From positions 5,751,001 through 5,815,000 of the forward strand of contig NC_090967.1 of assembly GCF_040807025.1 (NCBI RefSeq): a DNA stretch of 64,000 nucleotides. The letters run 5' to 3'. A program made the position numbers and the translations under genes. This document shows, piece by piece, positions 30,048 to 44,200 of this stretch. The DNA comes from Struthio camelus (lineage: Eukaryota > Chordata > Aves > Struthioniformes > Struthionidae). Under the pieces are notes generated by a model, which worked only from the letters and a program-made list of their open reading frames with translations, was not told where the DNA came from and searched no databases. The first letter of the stretch is position 1, and each line of letters begins with the position of its first letter.

Positions 30048-31472
30048 TTTATTCCTACTCACCACTCAGCAAAAATTCTGTAATCATTCAAAAAAATAAG
30101 TAGATAGAAAAGCGTGCACTTCACTTACTTTCTCTTCAAAACAGCGATGATGACAGAGTGGACCTCAATATGGGAGTCCGTTGTAAAAAAACCCAACACC
30201 CCCCCCCCCCCCAAGTTGCTCACAGTATCTGCTTTTACCTTCAAATTAAACATAGTCATTCAGGAAGTGGAGGCAAGATCTACAGCCTCGTTCTTCCCCC
30301 GGTAACCCTACACAGGGTTTCAGTTCAGATCAGCCAGGATATTCTGCAGGTACGTTTTGCTCATGGGACACTGCACCTTTGAGATGGAAGACTTTAAGCA
30401 ACCTGACCTGGAAATTCACAGGAACTTTCCTGCTGACCTACAAGAGGGGCACGTTCACACTCTGGTCTCTGGCCCCAAGGAAAGATATCTGGACAGTTAG
30501 TAGAAAATGAAATGACAGGTACTTATAGTGAAGTCAATCACTACACACCATGAGAAATAAGCTTTAAAACAAACAAACAAACAGTCTCAACTCAGGAATC
30601 TGACTGCAAGACTTCATGTCACAGGCACAAGGGAGAGAATATTCAAAGCAAAAAAAATTTAAACTTAACGGTTCCAACTGCTTTTCAGGGAAAAAAAAGG
30701 AAAGAAAAAGCAATATAGAGTAAGGGGCATATTAGCCTTCCACAGTAAAACATAAAAACCCCTTTCCTTTAAAGGAAACTTCTAAACTGAAGTCAAAGGA
30801 GAAATACTACTAATTGAGAATCCCTTATTTACAACAAAGCTCTATGGAAAACAGCCCTTACAAAGGCCAATGCAACATTCATCCCAAGCTCTCCCCTTAG
30901 CCTGTGCTCTAAGGCACAGGAGAGAGACAGAACGGACCAGCCAGAAAGGAGATGGCTTAAATTTTTGTTTTTTTTTAAAAATGAACCCTTAAGACCACTC
31001 ACGTAAAGATACAACATTCTCAAGCTCAGTGTTGTTAAATCAAAGTGTTTGCATCTGTTACAAATGCAACAAGTTTCCCAAGTTTCAAGTATAAAAACAA
31101 AACAAACCATCCTGAAAAAGTGTTTGCCTTAGTTCTTAAAACACTATACAGGATAACACTAAATTAAACCTGATGACCCTGAAGAACTAAACAGCATTTT
31201 CACTCTCAGGAAAAGACTGAAGTTAGGTCCTCTACCGTAAGTGATTTTTTTTTTTTGTTTTAAAGTATTTCCAATTACAAATTTTCTGAGTAAAAGAAGT
31301 GAACTTCACTTTACCAGATTAGACTGTGAGGGGCTTCCAAGCAACATGATTCTGGCATTGAATAGCTAACTAAAGACTAGAAATTTAACACTTTTGAACG
31401 CATGGTAATCCTGAGGTGATAAAACCAAGCAGCATCCCAGCACTGTCTCTGGCCAGGCTGCAACACAGCTTC
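30048..31472 (-). other. LSM4: Probable LSM4 3' untranslated or downstream region
   Basis: AT-rich sequence follows the LSM4 stop. The first canonical poly(A) signals on the minus strand are AATAAA at 30048-30053 and 29944-29949 (plus TTTATT), giving a long 3' UTR of about 1.4 kb. A shorter UTR using a non-canonical signal cannot be excluded. Confidence 0.35.
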
Positions 31473-34400
31473 TCATTGCTTTGCTGATTGTCTGCCCGGC
31501 TTTTTTTCCTGCTGGCCTCTTCCACTGCCTGGTATTCCTCGGCCACGGCCACCAAACACACCTATGGGGCAAAAAACCAAACCAAAGCAAAAAAACAAGA
31601 AAAACAGGTGTAAGAACATTGGTGTAACCCAGCAACACGTTTCCCAGCCACTCAGAGCTTTACACTCGTTTATACTTTGCCTGAATGCAAGCCTATCTTC
31701 CAGTTTTTGCAGAAGTAGAGACAGCGTTTTTAGACTTATCCCTTGCCAATTCCAGACCCTGTAGTTTATTCACTAGGTGCATAAAACGTATCTCCCCACA
31801 CCTGCAAGTTCAGCGATGTTTCCCTGCGTTAACATGTACTCTACTAGCCAGCTGTGCTAGCATCATAAATTAAAGTCTACTGATTTTGAAAAATGTAACA
31901 AGAAAGAGATACTGAGTTTTAAATCAAGCAGAAGCATCTGTCACCAGGGGGATTAGCAGATTGTACTGTATCCCATGAAAGCTGCAAAACCAAACCAAAT
32001 GCAATGAAGAGGGTGACTCAGTCACAAAACTCAGCTACAAAACAGAAAATATATCCCACTGTCACTGCCTCGCTTTTGGACAAAGTGATCCATCAGCACA
32101 CGGAGAAGGCACTGGATGCCATGATGTCAGAAGACAGCAATAACCAAGTGTTGCAGCAAGACTCTGCAGACATATGAGCACCCTCACACCTGGGAGCTAC
32201 TTCCACTTTTGTCTCAGGAGCTGCTAGCGCCCCTCTTCCCCCCCCAGCTGAACAAACTCACTCAAAATGGATAGAATGAGATTCTAGGCCATAACTGTGA
32301 AGTTTATTTCAGCACATTAGCGATGAAGGGACTGTGAAACCACCCCTCCAGTGATCTTTGCACAAAAATCGGAACTCAAAGGAGGCCTGCTCTGGGCAGG
32401 AGACTTTGCTCTAGAGCCCTCCGCTCTGGTTGCTTAGCCCAGATCACAGGCCTAAACTAGAAGGGGGCAGGGAGGGGAAGCAGCTTCTAACCCCGTAGTC
32501 CTTGGGATGCTCACAGAGCTCCAACTGCTCCCAGGGAAGCTGAGCAAAGACTACAGTACTTTTGCTTCTTGGCTTGCCAAATTCAGAAGACGAAGGATTA
32601 CCGGTGTCAGAAACAATAATCCTTTCAACTGTGTGCACAATTATAGCTTTACTTCTGCCTGCTGGCCTCTCAGCAAAATTGTCCTCCTTTTTTTTTTTTC
32701 CCCCCCTCTTCATGTCTCAGTAATGAGAGCCAAACCTTTTAGCTAATTAGCAAATGCCAAAGCTTCCCTTTAAAATATTCCATCAGCTAATTTAAGTTGC
32801 ACATCAAAACAGCAGGGAACTCCACCTCAAACAGAACTCGGCTCTGCTCTCCACAAGGTGGATATTTCCACAGCACAGGCAGCAGAAAAAACATTTCAGC
32901 TAAAATGTTTGTCCAAACAACCATATCCAAAAAGCTGCTATGCCAAGTGCTTTGGACACCGAAAAGGGAAGGAGGAAAAATAAAGGCGCCTTCAGATTTG
33001 TAAAGGTCACTTTTGCATGTTCAGAGCTTTCAGGAGATAGCATGCGCAGCAGAAGTCATAGGGGTTTTTCCTCTAGAAGTCCCGGGAACTTGTAGGCATG
33101 GCCCTTCACGTGTCCCAGAGTGGCGTGATGGCCTCAGGTAGATCACAGCTGTCCTACCAGAATTCCTTGCATAGTCAAAATGCAGACAGCTTGTTAAGGG
33201 CGCTGCGCAGAGAGACTTCGCCCTTCAGTGTCTCAGTCCCCAGGGCTCCTTTTAAAACCTACCTTTCCTAGGCCAAACCCGATTTTGCTGTAGCAATACA
33301 GCGCACTCAGGATTTGGAGCTCCTACTGCCAGCAAATCCTGTATTAAGAGCAACCGTCGGGCTGACAAAGGGGGCTAGTGAGGTGACCACAAAGTGAATC
33401 TCAAAGGAGGCGCGAGCAGGAAAGAAGAGAAATGGTTCGCAGGCTTCCCAGAGGATAGTTTTGGCAAAAAAGGACAAAAATACCCCCAAACCAAAGCGTT
33501 CCAAGATAACCTAACCATTTTCAGCAGGAGAGGGGAAGGAGGTTCTGTGACCTATTTCTTCACAAGCGGTAACCTCCCCTTATGTCAGAAGCATGAAATT
33601 TGCGTAGAGCAGAAAGGACATAAAGCCTCAGCTATATTAAAAAAAGTTGGGGGGGGAGGGGAAGACCAATCAGAAGATCAAAAGCACCATCATAATGGCA
33701 GACAAGATGATATTTTTCTACCACTGTGATGGTCAGAGCCCAGTGCATTTTCAAACAGAACAGCCACTTGTTTGCCTCCCAGACTCGCTCAGCTAGCAGA
33801 CACCAGAAATTTTGTAGGGACATGCGCAAGCCCATATTCTTCAACTAGCCAGAAGGGGTAGAAACAGTCAAGTTCAGAGACTCTCTTAAGCTCCTACCCA
33901 ACCCCAGAAACCAGAAAGGCACACCCCTTGCATGTCTCCTTTGTATTCTTTGGCTAAGGCCTAAGCAAGGCAGTGCACTCACTCAGCTAGATCTCGCACA
34001 GGAACAACTCCAGCTTCTCACCAACAGCACTAGGTTTAAAGGTGAGAAGCAACAACCATTTCTCGCACAGGATGTGAGCTTTAAAGGCAACAACCCCAGT
34101 CACTCCACTCAAGAGCGGAAAAGCAGACAGAATCGTTACCTCGTCCAGCACCTCCAACTCCACGGCCCTTCTGCTGTTTCTGCTGCTGCATCCCACCGCG
34201 ACCTCTGCCCTTCGACACCACCTCTTCCTTCACCATGTCAATTATTTCATCGGGGATACGCAGGTATTTAATTGTGCTGCCACGAATGTAACACTCTGGC
34301 ATTCTCCAGAACTTGTCACCATCCTATTAGGGAAGCAAGACGTTAGGCTAAGGACAGGACCACGTGCATTTATACTACTTTTTGGCATTTGAGTATTTCC

Positions 34401-37294
34401 ATTACTTCTGGAGAGCGTGACAGTTGCTCCACTCTTTTCTGAGAGCATTATCCATAAGTAGTCACAAAAGTGGATTTTCTCCAAAATACACAGCCCTATA
34501 ACCTAGAAGGGGAAAAGGCGTTCAGCCACGTGCCGTTAAAGTTTCAGTTTGTTCCACAAATGCTTGTAACACTAAAAGAATATGAAAAAAAAGATGCTGA
34601 GGAAACAGAGCCTCCCCTTCACTTCTCATATAAGAGGGGAATTGAAAGTAGGAGTAGAGGCAAACGTGATAAATCATACACAACTGCTATGAACAACAAA
34701 CTTGGGCAACAAAACACAGTCCCAGCAAAGGCGTATGCCCAGAAAGATTTCTTCTCCAGAAGTCTCAGCTGGGAGTCACCTCTTTCACTGCTCTGGGGTG
34801 TGGATTGAGCAGCGAGGCTGCATCCGGAGCCAGCTGGATGTGGGGTGTGTGCCCACCAGATGCGTATTAATTGGAACTATGGAAAATAAGGAGCTCACAG
34901 ATCACATACAGAATAACTGGTATTCAGATGCCAAGTTATGAAGCAGCCAGCTGTCTGTTTCTGTTCATTAGTTGCTTAATTAAGTTTTGGGACCCTTCTA
35001 GGACGCAGCCTAGGAGTACTTCAGCTCCCAAGTAGCGAGCGTGGCGGTGGGAATAGGAGTCAAGCGTCTGAGCTGAACAACAACTCGGCTGCCCATGATG
35101 TAACTGGGAGGAGGGAAGGAGACCCCGCCTCGCGTGGTGAGCTGCGCGCCGCCACGGGAGCCTCGGCTCGGCAACAGCTCCGTGTCAGGACTTGGCTGCC
35201 TACGAGATCACTCAAGCCCAGCTATTCTCGACTAACAGCATGGGGCCAAGACGCCTGCTCTGTAACATCCCAGAAGAGTGGGTTAAACAAGAATGCCTCG
35301 TTCCTCTTCTCTCAGGAGAGGATGGTCCTCCTCTGGAGTTATTTGGGGCAACTCTACGTGCACAAACAAGTCCTTCATGCACAAGACGGGACAGAGAGAA
35401 ACAGTCGTCTTCAAAAAGACACCCAACAAACCCCACCCTGCCTTGGATCCTCCTAGCTGCTCTTTGGCTCCAGATACAGGAAAGGATTCAGCCAGGCTCC
35501 TTGCTTCCTCGTTCCGGCCTCCCCGAAGTAAACAAGCTGCCTCCCAGGCTGGGATTGCCCTTCAGACACTGCTCCGTGCCATCTAGTGGCCAGTCCCCAT
35601 CAGTGCCACCACCACAACCCCAGCGACAGCTCAGACTGAGCTTTTACCGGGGTCAGGAAGCGCTTGGGCATTTAAGAGGGGCAGGAACATAACTGAAAAG
35701 CCCGACTGATTGGCTGATATAGCAAATACAGCTGTAGGTAACCCTGAGGACAGCAAACTGGAGGTACAGCTCCTCCCACAAGAGAGCATAAAGCAGCAGA
35801 AAGCTACTTCCCAAAGAGATGCCACTAACGGACAATTTCACCTGTGTTGCGAGCACTGACAAAGCTTTGCTGTCTGTTATCTCCTCAATTAGTCCCCTCC
35901 TTTATAACTTGGAGGGGGGCACTTTCCTATTTGTCCTGCCGTGGGCCAAGATCTGCCTGCAAAGATCTGAGAGCAACTGCTCTACTCAGCTATAGCAGGT
36001 CCTCCCCAAACCTTATCTTTACGCTGTCATATTTATGTGCACGTGTGTCTCTGTGCCCTAGCAACGCTGGTCAAAACTTTCTTCTTGTGGAGCCAGCTGG
36101 TACCGAAGGTTTGAAGGAGATTTTTTTTGAAGAACGGGGTCTCTTTTATCAGTCTCCCCTGCAGACCTTTGATGTTCGGAGACAGTGGAAGAGCAGCAAC
36201 AGCTGACATCCACCTGGCTGCAGTTCCCACAGCTCACGCAGCTGCGCCCAGGCTGTTTAGGGACAAGACCAGACACTTCTGACTGAGGTCAAAGCCCAAA
36301 ATGCAGATCACAATCTTCTGTAGTGCCTCTGGCCAAAGGCAAAAGTACCAGACAATACAGAACCCCAGCATAGGTAAACAATGGGCTCCTGTTATTTTTA
36401 ATGTGGAGACTTACAGGGTGCGAGTTAAGAAAGTTAAGAGTCAGTTTAGCACCCGAGGGAATACAGCAGACCTTACTTTGCAGACAGTATGCAACTGATA
36501 AAGCTTCTGTCCATCGAAAAGCCAGGACAGCATCAAGGTGCCAGCTAACCACCATCCCCCTTCAGCAGCCCACCGACCTGCACCGAAAACCCTCTTAGCA
36601 AACAGAACGCAGTCTGAGGCTCTGTTTTAGAGAAAGCCATCACACTTTACAGCTGTTCTACTTGGTTGCTTGCGTCTCTTTGTTACGATATAAAAAGCAG
36701 TATTAAGTTCACATTCCTGGCAGAAGTCCCGCTTCCACAGCGAGCATAACCTCTCTGAACCAGGGCAAAGCCCACGCGATCGCCTCCGGCGCACGGACGG
36801 GCGCGGGGCATCGCTCAGGAAAGGCAGGACGCGTCCGCGGGCTGCCGGCTGGCTCGAGCGCGGGGCCAGGCCCGCAGCCCCGGGACCGGGCCGCCGCCCG
36901 CCTTACCCTGGACGTGCAGATGACTTCGCGCAGGTTGATGTTCATCCAGTTGTCGCAGCTCACCAGGTGCCCGTTGTAGGTCTCGCCGTTTTTCAGCTCC
37001 ACCAGCTGGAAGAGACGGGAGTCACCGGGCAGCCGCCGCTAACGGAGCTCGGAGGGTGAGGGGGGGGGGGGAGAGAGGGCGGCACCGGGGGCGGCGGCGA
37101 GCGCCCGGCCGGAGCGGCCAGCGGAGGCCCGCGGCCTGCCGGTACTCACCATGGGGTGGTTCTGCGCCGTCTTCAGCAGGGACAAGGGCAGCTGCGAGGG
37201 GAAGAGAGCACAGAGGCCTCAGGCAGCGCCGGGGCACCGGCCGCGCCGCGCCGAGGCCCTCGGTCCCCGCCCGGCCGCCGTCGCTACTCACCAT
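31473..37294 (-). CDS. LSM4: LSM4, U6 snRNA-associated Sm-like protein
   Basis: LSm4 is a subunit of the LSm2-8 ring on U6 snRNA (splicing) and the LSm1-7 ring (mRNA decapping, P-bodies). The exons in transcript order are 37292-37294 (ATG only), 37150-37191, 36907-37005, 34140-34323 and 31473-31561 (stop 31473-31475). The sum is 417 bases, 138 aa, against 139 in human. The Sm fold is visible as [47 protein letters not shown] and then [20 protein letters not shown]. The C-terminus is an RG/Q-rich tail ([29 protein letters not shown]) ending GRQSAKQ. All junctions are GT-AG and the phases agree. The start is fixed by the single-codon first exon, with A at -3. Confidence 0.96.
31565..34136. other. 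LSM4 intron 4
   Basis: About 2.6 kb of AT-rich intron. I see no internal exon, snoRNA box pair or repeat element that I can name. Confidence 0.5.
34327..36900. other. LSM4 intron 3
   Basis: About 2.6 kb. It is mostly AT-rich, with a small CpG patch at about 35100-35180. The plus-strand ORF at 35192-35692 has no recognisable content. Confidence 0.45.
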
Positions 37295-37366
37295 CGTGCC
37301 GGAGCCGCCGCCGCCGCCGCGCGCGCCGGGCCCCGCCGCTCAAACCGCCCCCGGCGCCGCGCGGGG

Positions 37367-37435
37367 CCAATCAGCGCCCAGCGCCGCGCCGGCGGAACCA
37401 ATCAACGCCCGGGGCGCCGCGCCGGCGGAACCAAT
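37367..37435. promoter_or_regulatory. LSM4 promoter with three CCAAT boxes in a tandem repeat
   Basis: CCAATCA occurs at 37367, 37398 and 37431 within near-duplicate 31-33 bp units (GCGCCGCGCCGGCGGAA then CCAATCAACGCCCG). They lie 73-141 bp upstream of the LSM4 ATG, the typical position of NF-Y sites in housekeeping promoters. Confidence 0.6.
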
Positions 37436-38214
37436 CAACGCCCGGGCGCCGGCCTCGGCCGTAAAGCGACGCAGCGGCTCCTCGCTCCCGCCCCTTCAGG
37501 CACGGGGAGAAGGAGGGGAAGGTCCTTTCGTTTTCACGACAGTGCTGCAAAAGCAGCGGTGAGGCGAGGAAGAGGCGGCCGCGCTACCCACAGTGCCCCG
37601 CGGCGCCGCTGCCCCGATCCCTGCCGGCACCGGCACCGTCCCGATCCCGGTGTCCCTGGGCAGCCGCCAGGCAGGAGCTGTCCCCGTATTTGCCCCCGTG
37701 GGAGGAGCGCCTCCCTGCGTGACAAAAAAACACATAAAACAAAAAAGCTCTGCAGTAGTTTTAACCAACTTCCGCCCGTTGCCCATTTTTTATCGACCCA
37801 GGACTCGTTCCCGGTACCGAGCTCACGGCAAAGGGGCGCTCGGGGGAGCCCCGGCGGGACTGCGGGGCCCCGGCTGCGGTGCGGTTCCCGCATTCCCGGT
37901 GGTGTTTGCCGGGCTGAACCCTGTTTCCACGCGTTTTCAGCCCCGTCCCGGGGCCCTGACTGCCGGTTTTGCCGGTAAAGCTGCTCGAGGCCCTGGGGCA
38001 GCCAGCCGCCATGCACCGGCCCTCCGCCGCCGAGCGCCTTCCGCCGCGGCGGCGGAAGCGGCAGGGCGCGGGCCGCTCTGGGCAGCCGGGCGGAGCGCGC
38101 TCGTTGGCGGCGCGCGGGCCGCTCTGGGCGGCGGGGCGGAGCGCGCTCGGTGGCGGGGCGGGGCGGGGCCCGGCGCTCAGTGCGGCGCGGCCGCGGGCAG
38201 GGTGGGAGCGCGAC
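37436..38214. promoter_or_regulatory. LSM4-PGPEP1 divergent CpG-rich intergenic region
   Basis: LSM4 (-) and PGPEP1 (+) are divergently arranged with start codons 920 bp apart. Just upstream of PGPEP1 a roughly 47-bp block (GGGCCGCTCTGGGC, GGGCGGAGCGCGCTCG) is duplicated (about 38068-38112 and 38115-38162) and supplies several GC boxes. The PGPEP1 start is probably near 38170-38190. Confidence 0.5.
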
Positions 38215-41200
38215 ATGGAGAAGCTGCGGCGGGCGGTGGTGGTGACGGGTACGGGGGCGGCGGGAGCGGCCGGGGGGCGAGGGGAGCTGTCCGGGGGCCA
38301 TGGGGGGTGAGTGGGGGGAGCTGTCCGGGGGGCTGAATGGGGGAGTGAATGAGGGGAGCTGTCCGGGGGGGGGGTGAATGAGGGGAGTGAATGAGGGGAG
38401 CTGTCCGAGGGGGGGTGAATGAGGGGGTGAATGAGGGGAGCTGTCCGGGGGGGTGAATGGGGGAGTGAATGAGGGGAGCTGTCCGGGGCGGGGGGTGAAT
38501 GAGGGGGTGAATGGGAAGAGCTGTCCAGGGGGGTGAATGGGGGAGTGAATGAGGGGAGCTGTCCAGGGGGGTGAATGGGGGAGTGAATGAGGGGAGCTGT
38601 CCGAGGGGGGGTGAATGAGGGGGTGAATGAGGGGAGCTGTCCGAGGGGGGGTGAATGAGGGGAGCTGTCCAGGGGGGTAAATGAGGGGGTGAATGAGGGG
38701 AGCTGTCCGGGGAGGGTGAATGAGGGGGTGAATGAGGGGGTGAATGGGAGGAGCTGTCCTGGGAGGGGGTGAATGAGGGGGTGAATGAGGGGGTGAATGA
38801 GGGGAAGTGTCCTGGGGGGGGTGAATGAGGGGGTGGAGAGGGGAGCTGCCCTATGGGGGTGCGAATGATGAAGGGATCTGTGTCCTGCAGGCGTTGGGGG
38901 GGGTGTTCGAGGAGGGCTGCTGGGGGGGTGGGAGTTGCCCATGGAGGGGAGGCAAGGAGTTATGTGATGGGTGAAAGAGGGTGCTGTCCCGTGGGTGCTG
39001 ACTAAGGAGGGGAGGGCTGGGAGGGAGCTGTCCCTTGTGTGCGGGGATAAGTGGGAGTTGTGGGGTTGGAGGTGGGTGGTGGGAGGGTTTGGGGCGCTCG
39101 GGGGGCGCCAGTGCGGGCAGAGGGCATCAGGACGTGGGGCTGGGGGCCAGCACAGCCCACGGCAGTTGGCGAGGGGCTTTGCAGCGGCTTTCTAATGCCC
39201 GGCCAGGCTGGGGGGCTTTTAGATCCCCTCTTCTTCCATCCCTCGTCCTCCCCGAGGTCTTGCTTGCTGGGGAAAGAAGGGTCTGATTCTATCAGGGAGC
39301 AGAAAAACGAGAGTGCAGAGGAGGGTTTACTGGCTGACCGGCGTGTCCTGGGCCTTTGAGGCCGAAACTGTTATCAAAATAACATGCGTAGCACAGCAGA
39401 AGTGCCTTGGGGAAGAATAAGTGAGGGAATGAAAGGCCCTCGCATAGCAGGCGAGAGCTTGTCAGACTCTTTTCCCAAGGGTACAAAGGAAGGCCAGCTT
39501 GATTTGTGGGGAAGGCAGTTCTGTGACAAATGGGGAACTTGATGAAACTATTCAGCGCTCCGTGCGCAGCTGAAGTTGAGGCCGTTTGAATAGCGAGCGC
39601 GGGGGCAGGGGAAGTGGTGAGGGGTTCGTTGCTGTTGATGCACTGGAGTGATTTTAATTGGAGGCAAGTGTCTTTACAGAGAACAGTTGCACGGAGCTAA
39701 GAAGCAGGTGGCAAATTCTGGCTTTTCCAAACCGGTATCTATTGCTAAGCGGCTGCGCTTAGCAGTGACTAAACAGAAAACTTGCGTCAGTAAATACTCT
39801 GCTTCTTGCGACACTTCTCTCTCTCTCCCCCCCCCCCTTTTTTTTCTAGTTTCATAGGAAGTCTGTTTCTAAAATTTAGCAGCTATCTTGTAGGCGCTAC
39901 CCGTATTTACTGTTTGTTAATCTGTCATAGATGTCACACTAAATTCCTTTTCAAAATTGGCAATGGTGCTGTGTTCCCTTTCAGTTATGAATATGTGCTC
40001 ACTGAGGATAACTATTATTTATGTGCAATTTCTTTTTTAGAACTGTTTAAGGAGATAATCCCATAAAGATCTCTGCAGCTGGTTTACTGCTAATGAGCCT
40101 TGGAGGGCCCTGTGGTGGATGCAGAACTCCTGGGCATGCTCAGTTGAGTTTGATTCTACCCGGCAAAGTTGCTTATATTCTGTAAAAGGCGTAACACAAG
40201 GGATCTATATAGAAGATGAGTCAGAAGAGCAATAGCCCACAGTAGCATTTGTGCCAGTTCCATTTGGCTTCAGAACAGGAGGGTTACATTACGTGTTTGG
40301 GCACCTGTAGAATTTCAGCCTTCCAGTGCACTTTCCTTGTAGCTGAAATTGTGAAAAAGAGATATTTGTGTTGTTGTTTTTTTTTTTTATGAGACAATTA
40401 TAATTTTTTTAGGAATGAGACGTAGAGGCTTGTGATTATTTGTTTCCAGAAAGTTGTTTAGTACCTCACTGACTTGTGGAAACATCTGCAAAGTCATTTG
40501 AATATTAGCCTTGTTAGTCTGTGCTGCAGTTGCGGATTATCTTAATTATATTGGAGGTTTGCCCATACAGAAAAACACACCTAAACGTTGATCTGGTGAG
40601 AAACGTCAGAAGACTAATTTTGAGGAGATATTGGCATTGGTTAAATTGTAAGAGTTCCTTCAAAATGGAGTTCCTGTTGAGCCCATGCTGTGCAAATTCT
40701 TTATGTGGCTATGTGCAATAAAACCTCAGACTTAGCTTACTGTTGATAGCAAATAGAATGTTTCCATTAATGTGTCATATAATATTTGTAGTCCCTCTCA
40801 AATCCTTTCGCAGGTTAGACAAAATTTATGTCTTCTAATTGCATTAGGCTCATAGCATAACTCTTAACATTTTAAAGTAAAGCATATTGACATCGCACCC
40901 AGATAAATGGCCTAACCTTTGCATGCTTGCTCAGGAAAAGATGTTATGGATTACTAGTTAACTCTAAGTTATTCATTAGGAAAATTAGACATGGTGAGTA
41001 TTTTTATAAGGTTATCATACCTCTGCTGCTTAGTATAGATGAGTTGTCAGCAATGTTCTGTTTGCGTCCTCTTAAAGCATAACTAATCCTAATAGAGATC
41101 TTGGTGAAGACCTTCCAAACAGAGAAGAAATATTCAAGATAGATATTCAGGATGTTTGTGGAAGCATCTGTTGTGGACTGTAACAGTCGGGAATGGAAAA

Positions 41201-44200
41201 TCCAACAATGACTATTGTTCTGTGGCATCAGTCGACTTACCTGTTAATAACAAGGTTTTCTAACCTGGTCAGGAGGGAGAAAATATGCTTCCCCAGTGTC
41301 TGATGGGAAAAAAAGAGTTTCTTTTGAGGCAAGCTATTGTTTTCCTTCACAATAAAAGGTATATACTTCAAACGTTTTTGTAAAGGTCTCTTATTTAGTA
41401 CTTAGAAAGTAAATAAGAATTGAGTATTATAAGCAGTGGCTTGTCTTTTAGAAGCTGTAAAACAGGCAAGAGCAAACCACTTTGCAACTTACAGTCAAAC
41501 CTATGAGAATGACTTTGTCACTGTGCATTTTCAACTTCTGTTTCAGGGTTTGGTCCATTTGGAGAACATGCTGTTAATGCCAGTTGGATTGCAGTTCAGG
41601 TAACGCAACTTAATTTTTGGCAGGTTAAAACAGAGAGAAATGCTGATAATGCAACTCTATTATAACTTGTCTTCCCAGTTTATTACCTGAGACCAGCTCG
41701 CTCCAGATAGCCAGATGATCGGATGGATAATGTTTATTCACTTCTCAGAAAACAATCCTTTAACTAGTAGAATTTAATGAGATTGAGTTAATATAGCTAA
41801 GGCAAGTAAAGAATTCATAGGCTAACTCCCTAGATTTGAAAGATATCAAACGTAATGGGGGGCTGGAATGCTCCAGGACTTAATATGAATCGATAACAAA
41901 TAAACCTATAAGGCTTTTTATGTTTTTCTCTCAGCTGTAGCTTGAATCTGGGCAAGCTGGTTAACCTTTCAGCTGGGCATCTGTGATGAGGCTTACGCAT
42001 GGCAATCTTGTGGAGTCAAGTGCACTGCGGAGTAGCCTGATTTGGGTCTGAATTTCAGGACCCTGACTCCAAAGCAAGTAGCTCCCACTGCCGCCTCTCC
42101 CTTCTCTTCCCTTTGTGGCAACCTGCTGTCAGTGGTGGGCTGCGGCAGGTGAAGCGGGAGGCGTGTGGGTGATCGAGCGGGATCCCGCTCCAGAGCCAGC
42201 TTCGTCTCTCGTTTGAGAAGGCAGCAGGCAAGTGTTGCTCGCCTGACTCTAACTCATGGAGTTGGGCTTTGCTCGAGATACGCCCTGAGAAGTGTTGGCG
42301 AAGCATCGTTGCTGGAGCTGATCGTACGCACTTGCACAAATCCAGCTTATGCCGCGTGTAGCTGCGTGTCTGCGCGAACGCGTTCGTCTGTGTGATATAC
42401 CGTATTGGGATGTAGCCACACGTGACAAGAAGAAGGAACCAGACTCTAGCTAGATGCGCTGCTAAACTAAGGAATTAAGGATGCTTTGTAGTATGCAGTA
42501 AGAACATTGGCTTGGGACAGTGCTGCTGAGTTATCCCACATCTTCCTTATTTGTCACTTCTGGACGTGGTTTATGGCAAAACTACTGGGAATTCAAGGGT
42601 ACCTTTTAGTACAGTTACCCAGGGAATTAAATCTATTTTTCTCCCCAACACATCTCTCTCCCCTTCAGAGCTCTGAGATTAATATCTTCTTCAGAATGCT
42701 TTTAAATTAAATCACAACTATAATCAATTACAGTCAACTAATGTCCAGATGTCTAATGTGCTGGCTGGTACGAGAAGACTAAACCTTTGGCTCCATGAGC
42801 CTTTTGGAGCTGAATATATTTGAGTTAGGATTTGCTCAGCCTCAGTTTGGGGAAAAATGCAAGCTGTGCATATGAAAAAAAAATCTGCCTATACTATTAA
42901 AATTCAGTAGTGAGGCTAATTGATTTGGTTTGTTCTTACTCACGTCAGGTCTGTTACTGTAAACAAGCTACTTTTGTTTTGGAGAAGATACACAAAAGGG
43001 TATTGTGCTGCTGGGACAGAAAGAGGAGTGGGTGTGCTCGTGTTGCTTACAAGAACAAACCTAATGTATAATTTGTAAAAAGAGAAATTGCTTATCGTTC
43101 CTTCAGCCCAGCAGCTCGAGGCACTGACGACTGCTCGGCTGTGTTGCTGATAGATGAAGCAATGATGTGAATTTTAAATTCATCTTTCGGGCTTGGGGTG
43201 TGTGGGGGGGGAGGTTGCAAATATAAACCTACAATTGGTGTTGTGTGCCTTGCTGCGTTAGTTCTCGTCTTCCTCCGAGTCCCATTTAATAGCTTCTGTT
43301 GGAGTCTAACTAAAAACATAAACTTTCAGGCAGTAGAGAGGATTTGCCTTTCCTTACTCTGTCTCAGCCTTGAGAGGCCCAGACAAAAAGGAACAGCATG
43401 TCTTTGAGCGCCCGCAAGTTGGGCATTGTGCAAGTTTCAGACAGGGGACTTCATGGAGCTGAGTGGACACAAAGGCGTGTCTGAGTTTCTGCATCCCAGA
43501 CAGTGTGATCTGCATCTTAATAGAAGAAAAATCAATTAAACAATCTTTGTAAATCCTTCCTAGCTTTAGGGCTAAGCTAGTTCTGGTTTATTACATCTTT
43601 TATTATCCTGCATCCAGAGGATAAAATTCTCTGCTTTTCTTTCTAGTCCTGTTTTGGTGTTGTATGGCTTCCGAAATCGAACATAAATATGGTGCCTCTT
43701 TTTCTTCTGACTGCAGTGAATTTATGGTATAATTACTTGTTTTTTGGAAAGTTAATGATGTTTTTTACATGTGGTTGACATGTGGAGTATCTTAAATAGT
43801 TGTCGTAGCACTCTAATAACGCTAAGATTAAATGTCTGGAGATTTTTATGCCTGGGAGAGATATACCCTCTAAATTCAGAGGGAAGAAAAACTTATTTCC
43901 ATTTTCTTTCCTTTTTTTTTTTTTTCGAGGCTACAATAAAAATACTCTGTGCGTTACAAAACGTGGGCGTTCCGTCCCGTATTTTAGGTTTTGTAATAAT
44001 CCCTCGCTCGAGGATGCTTTTCAGCGGCAACTTTTTGCTGGGGAGAGACCTTTCTCTAAAGGAGTTATTACAACTGGCTTTCTGTTTCGTGCGTTTTCTG
44101 GCCTCCGTGGTGTGACGCGGGCAGCCCCGGGTGCCGAGCTGCACCGGTCAGTGTAGACACAGGTGCGCCCTGCGGACTGTGAAGCTAGTTGGCTGCTGTG

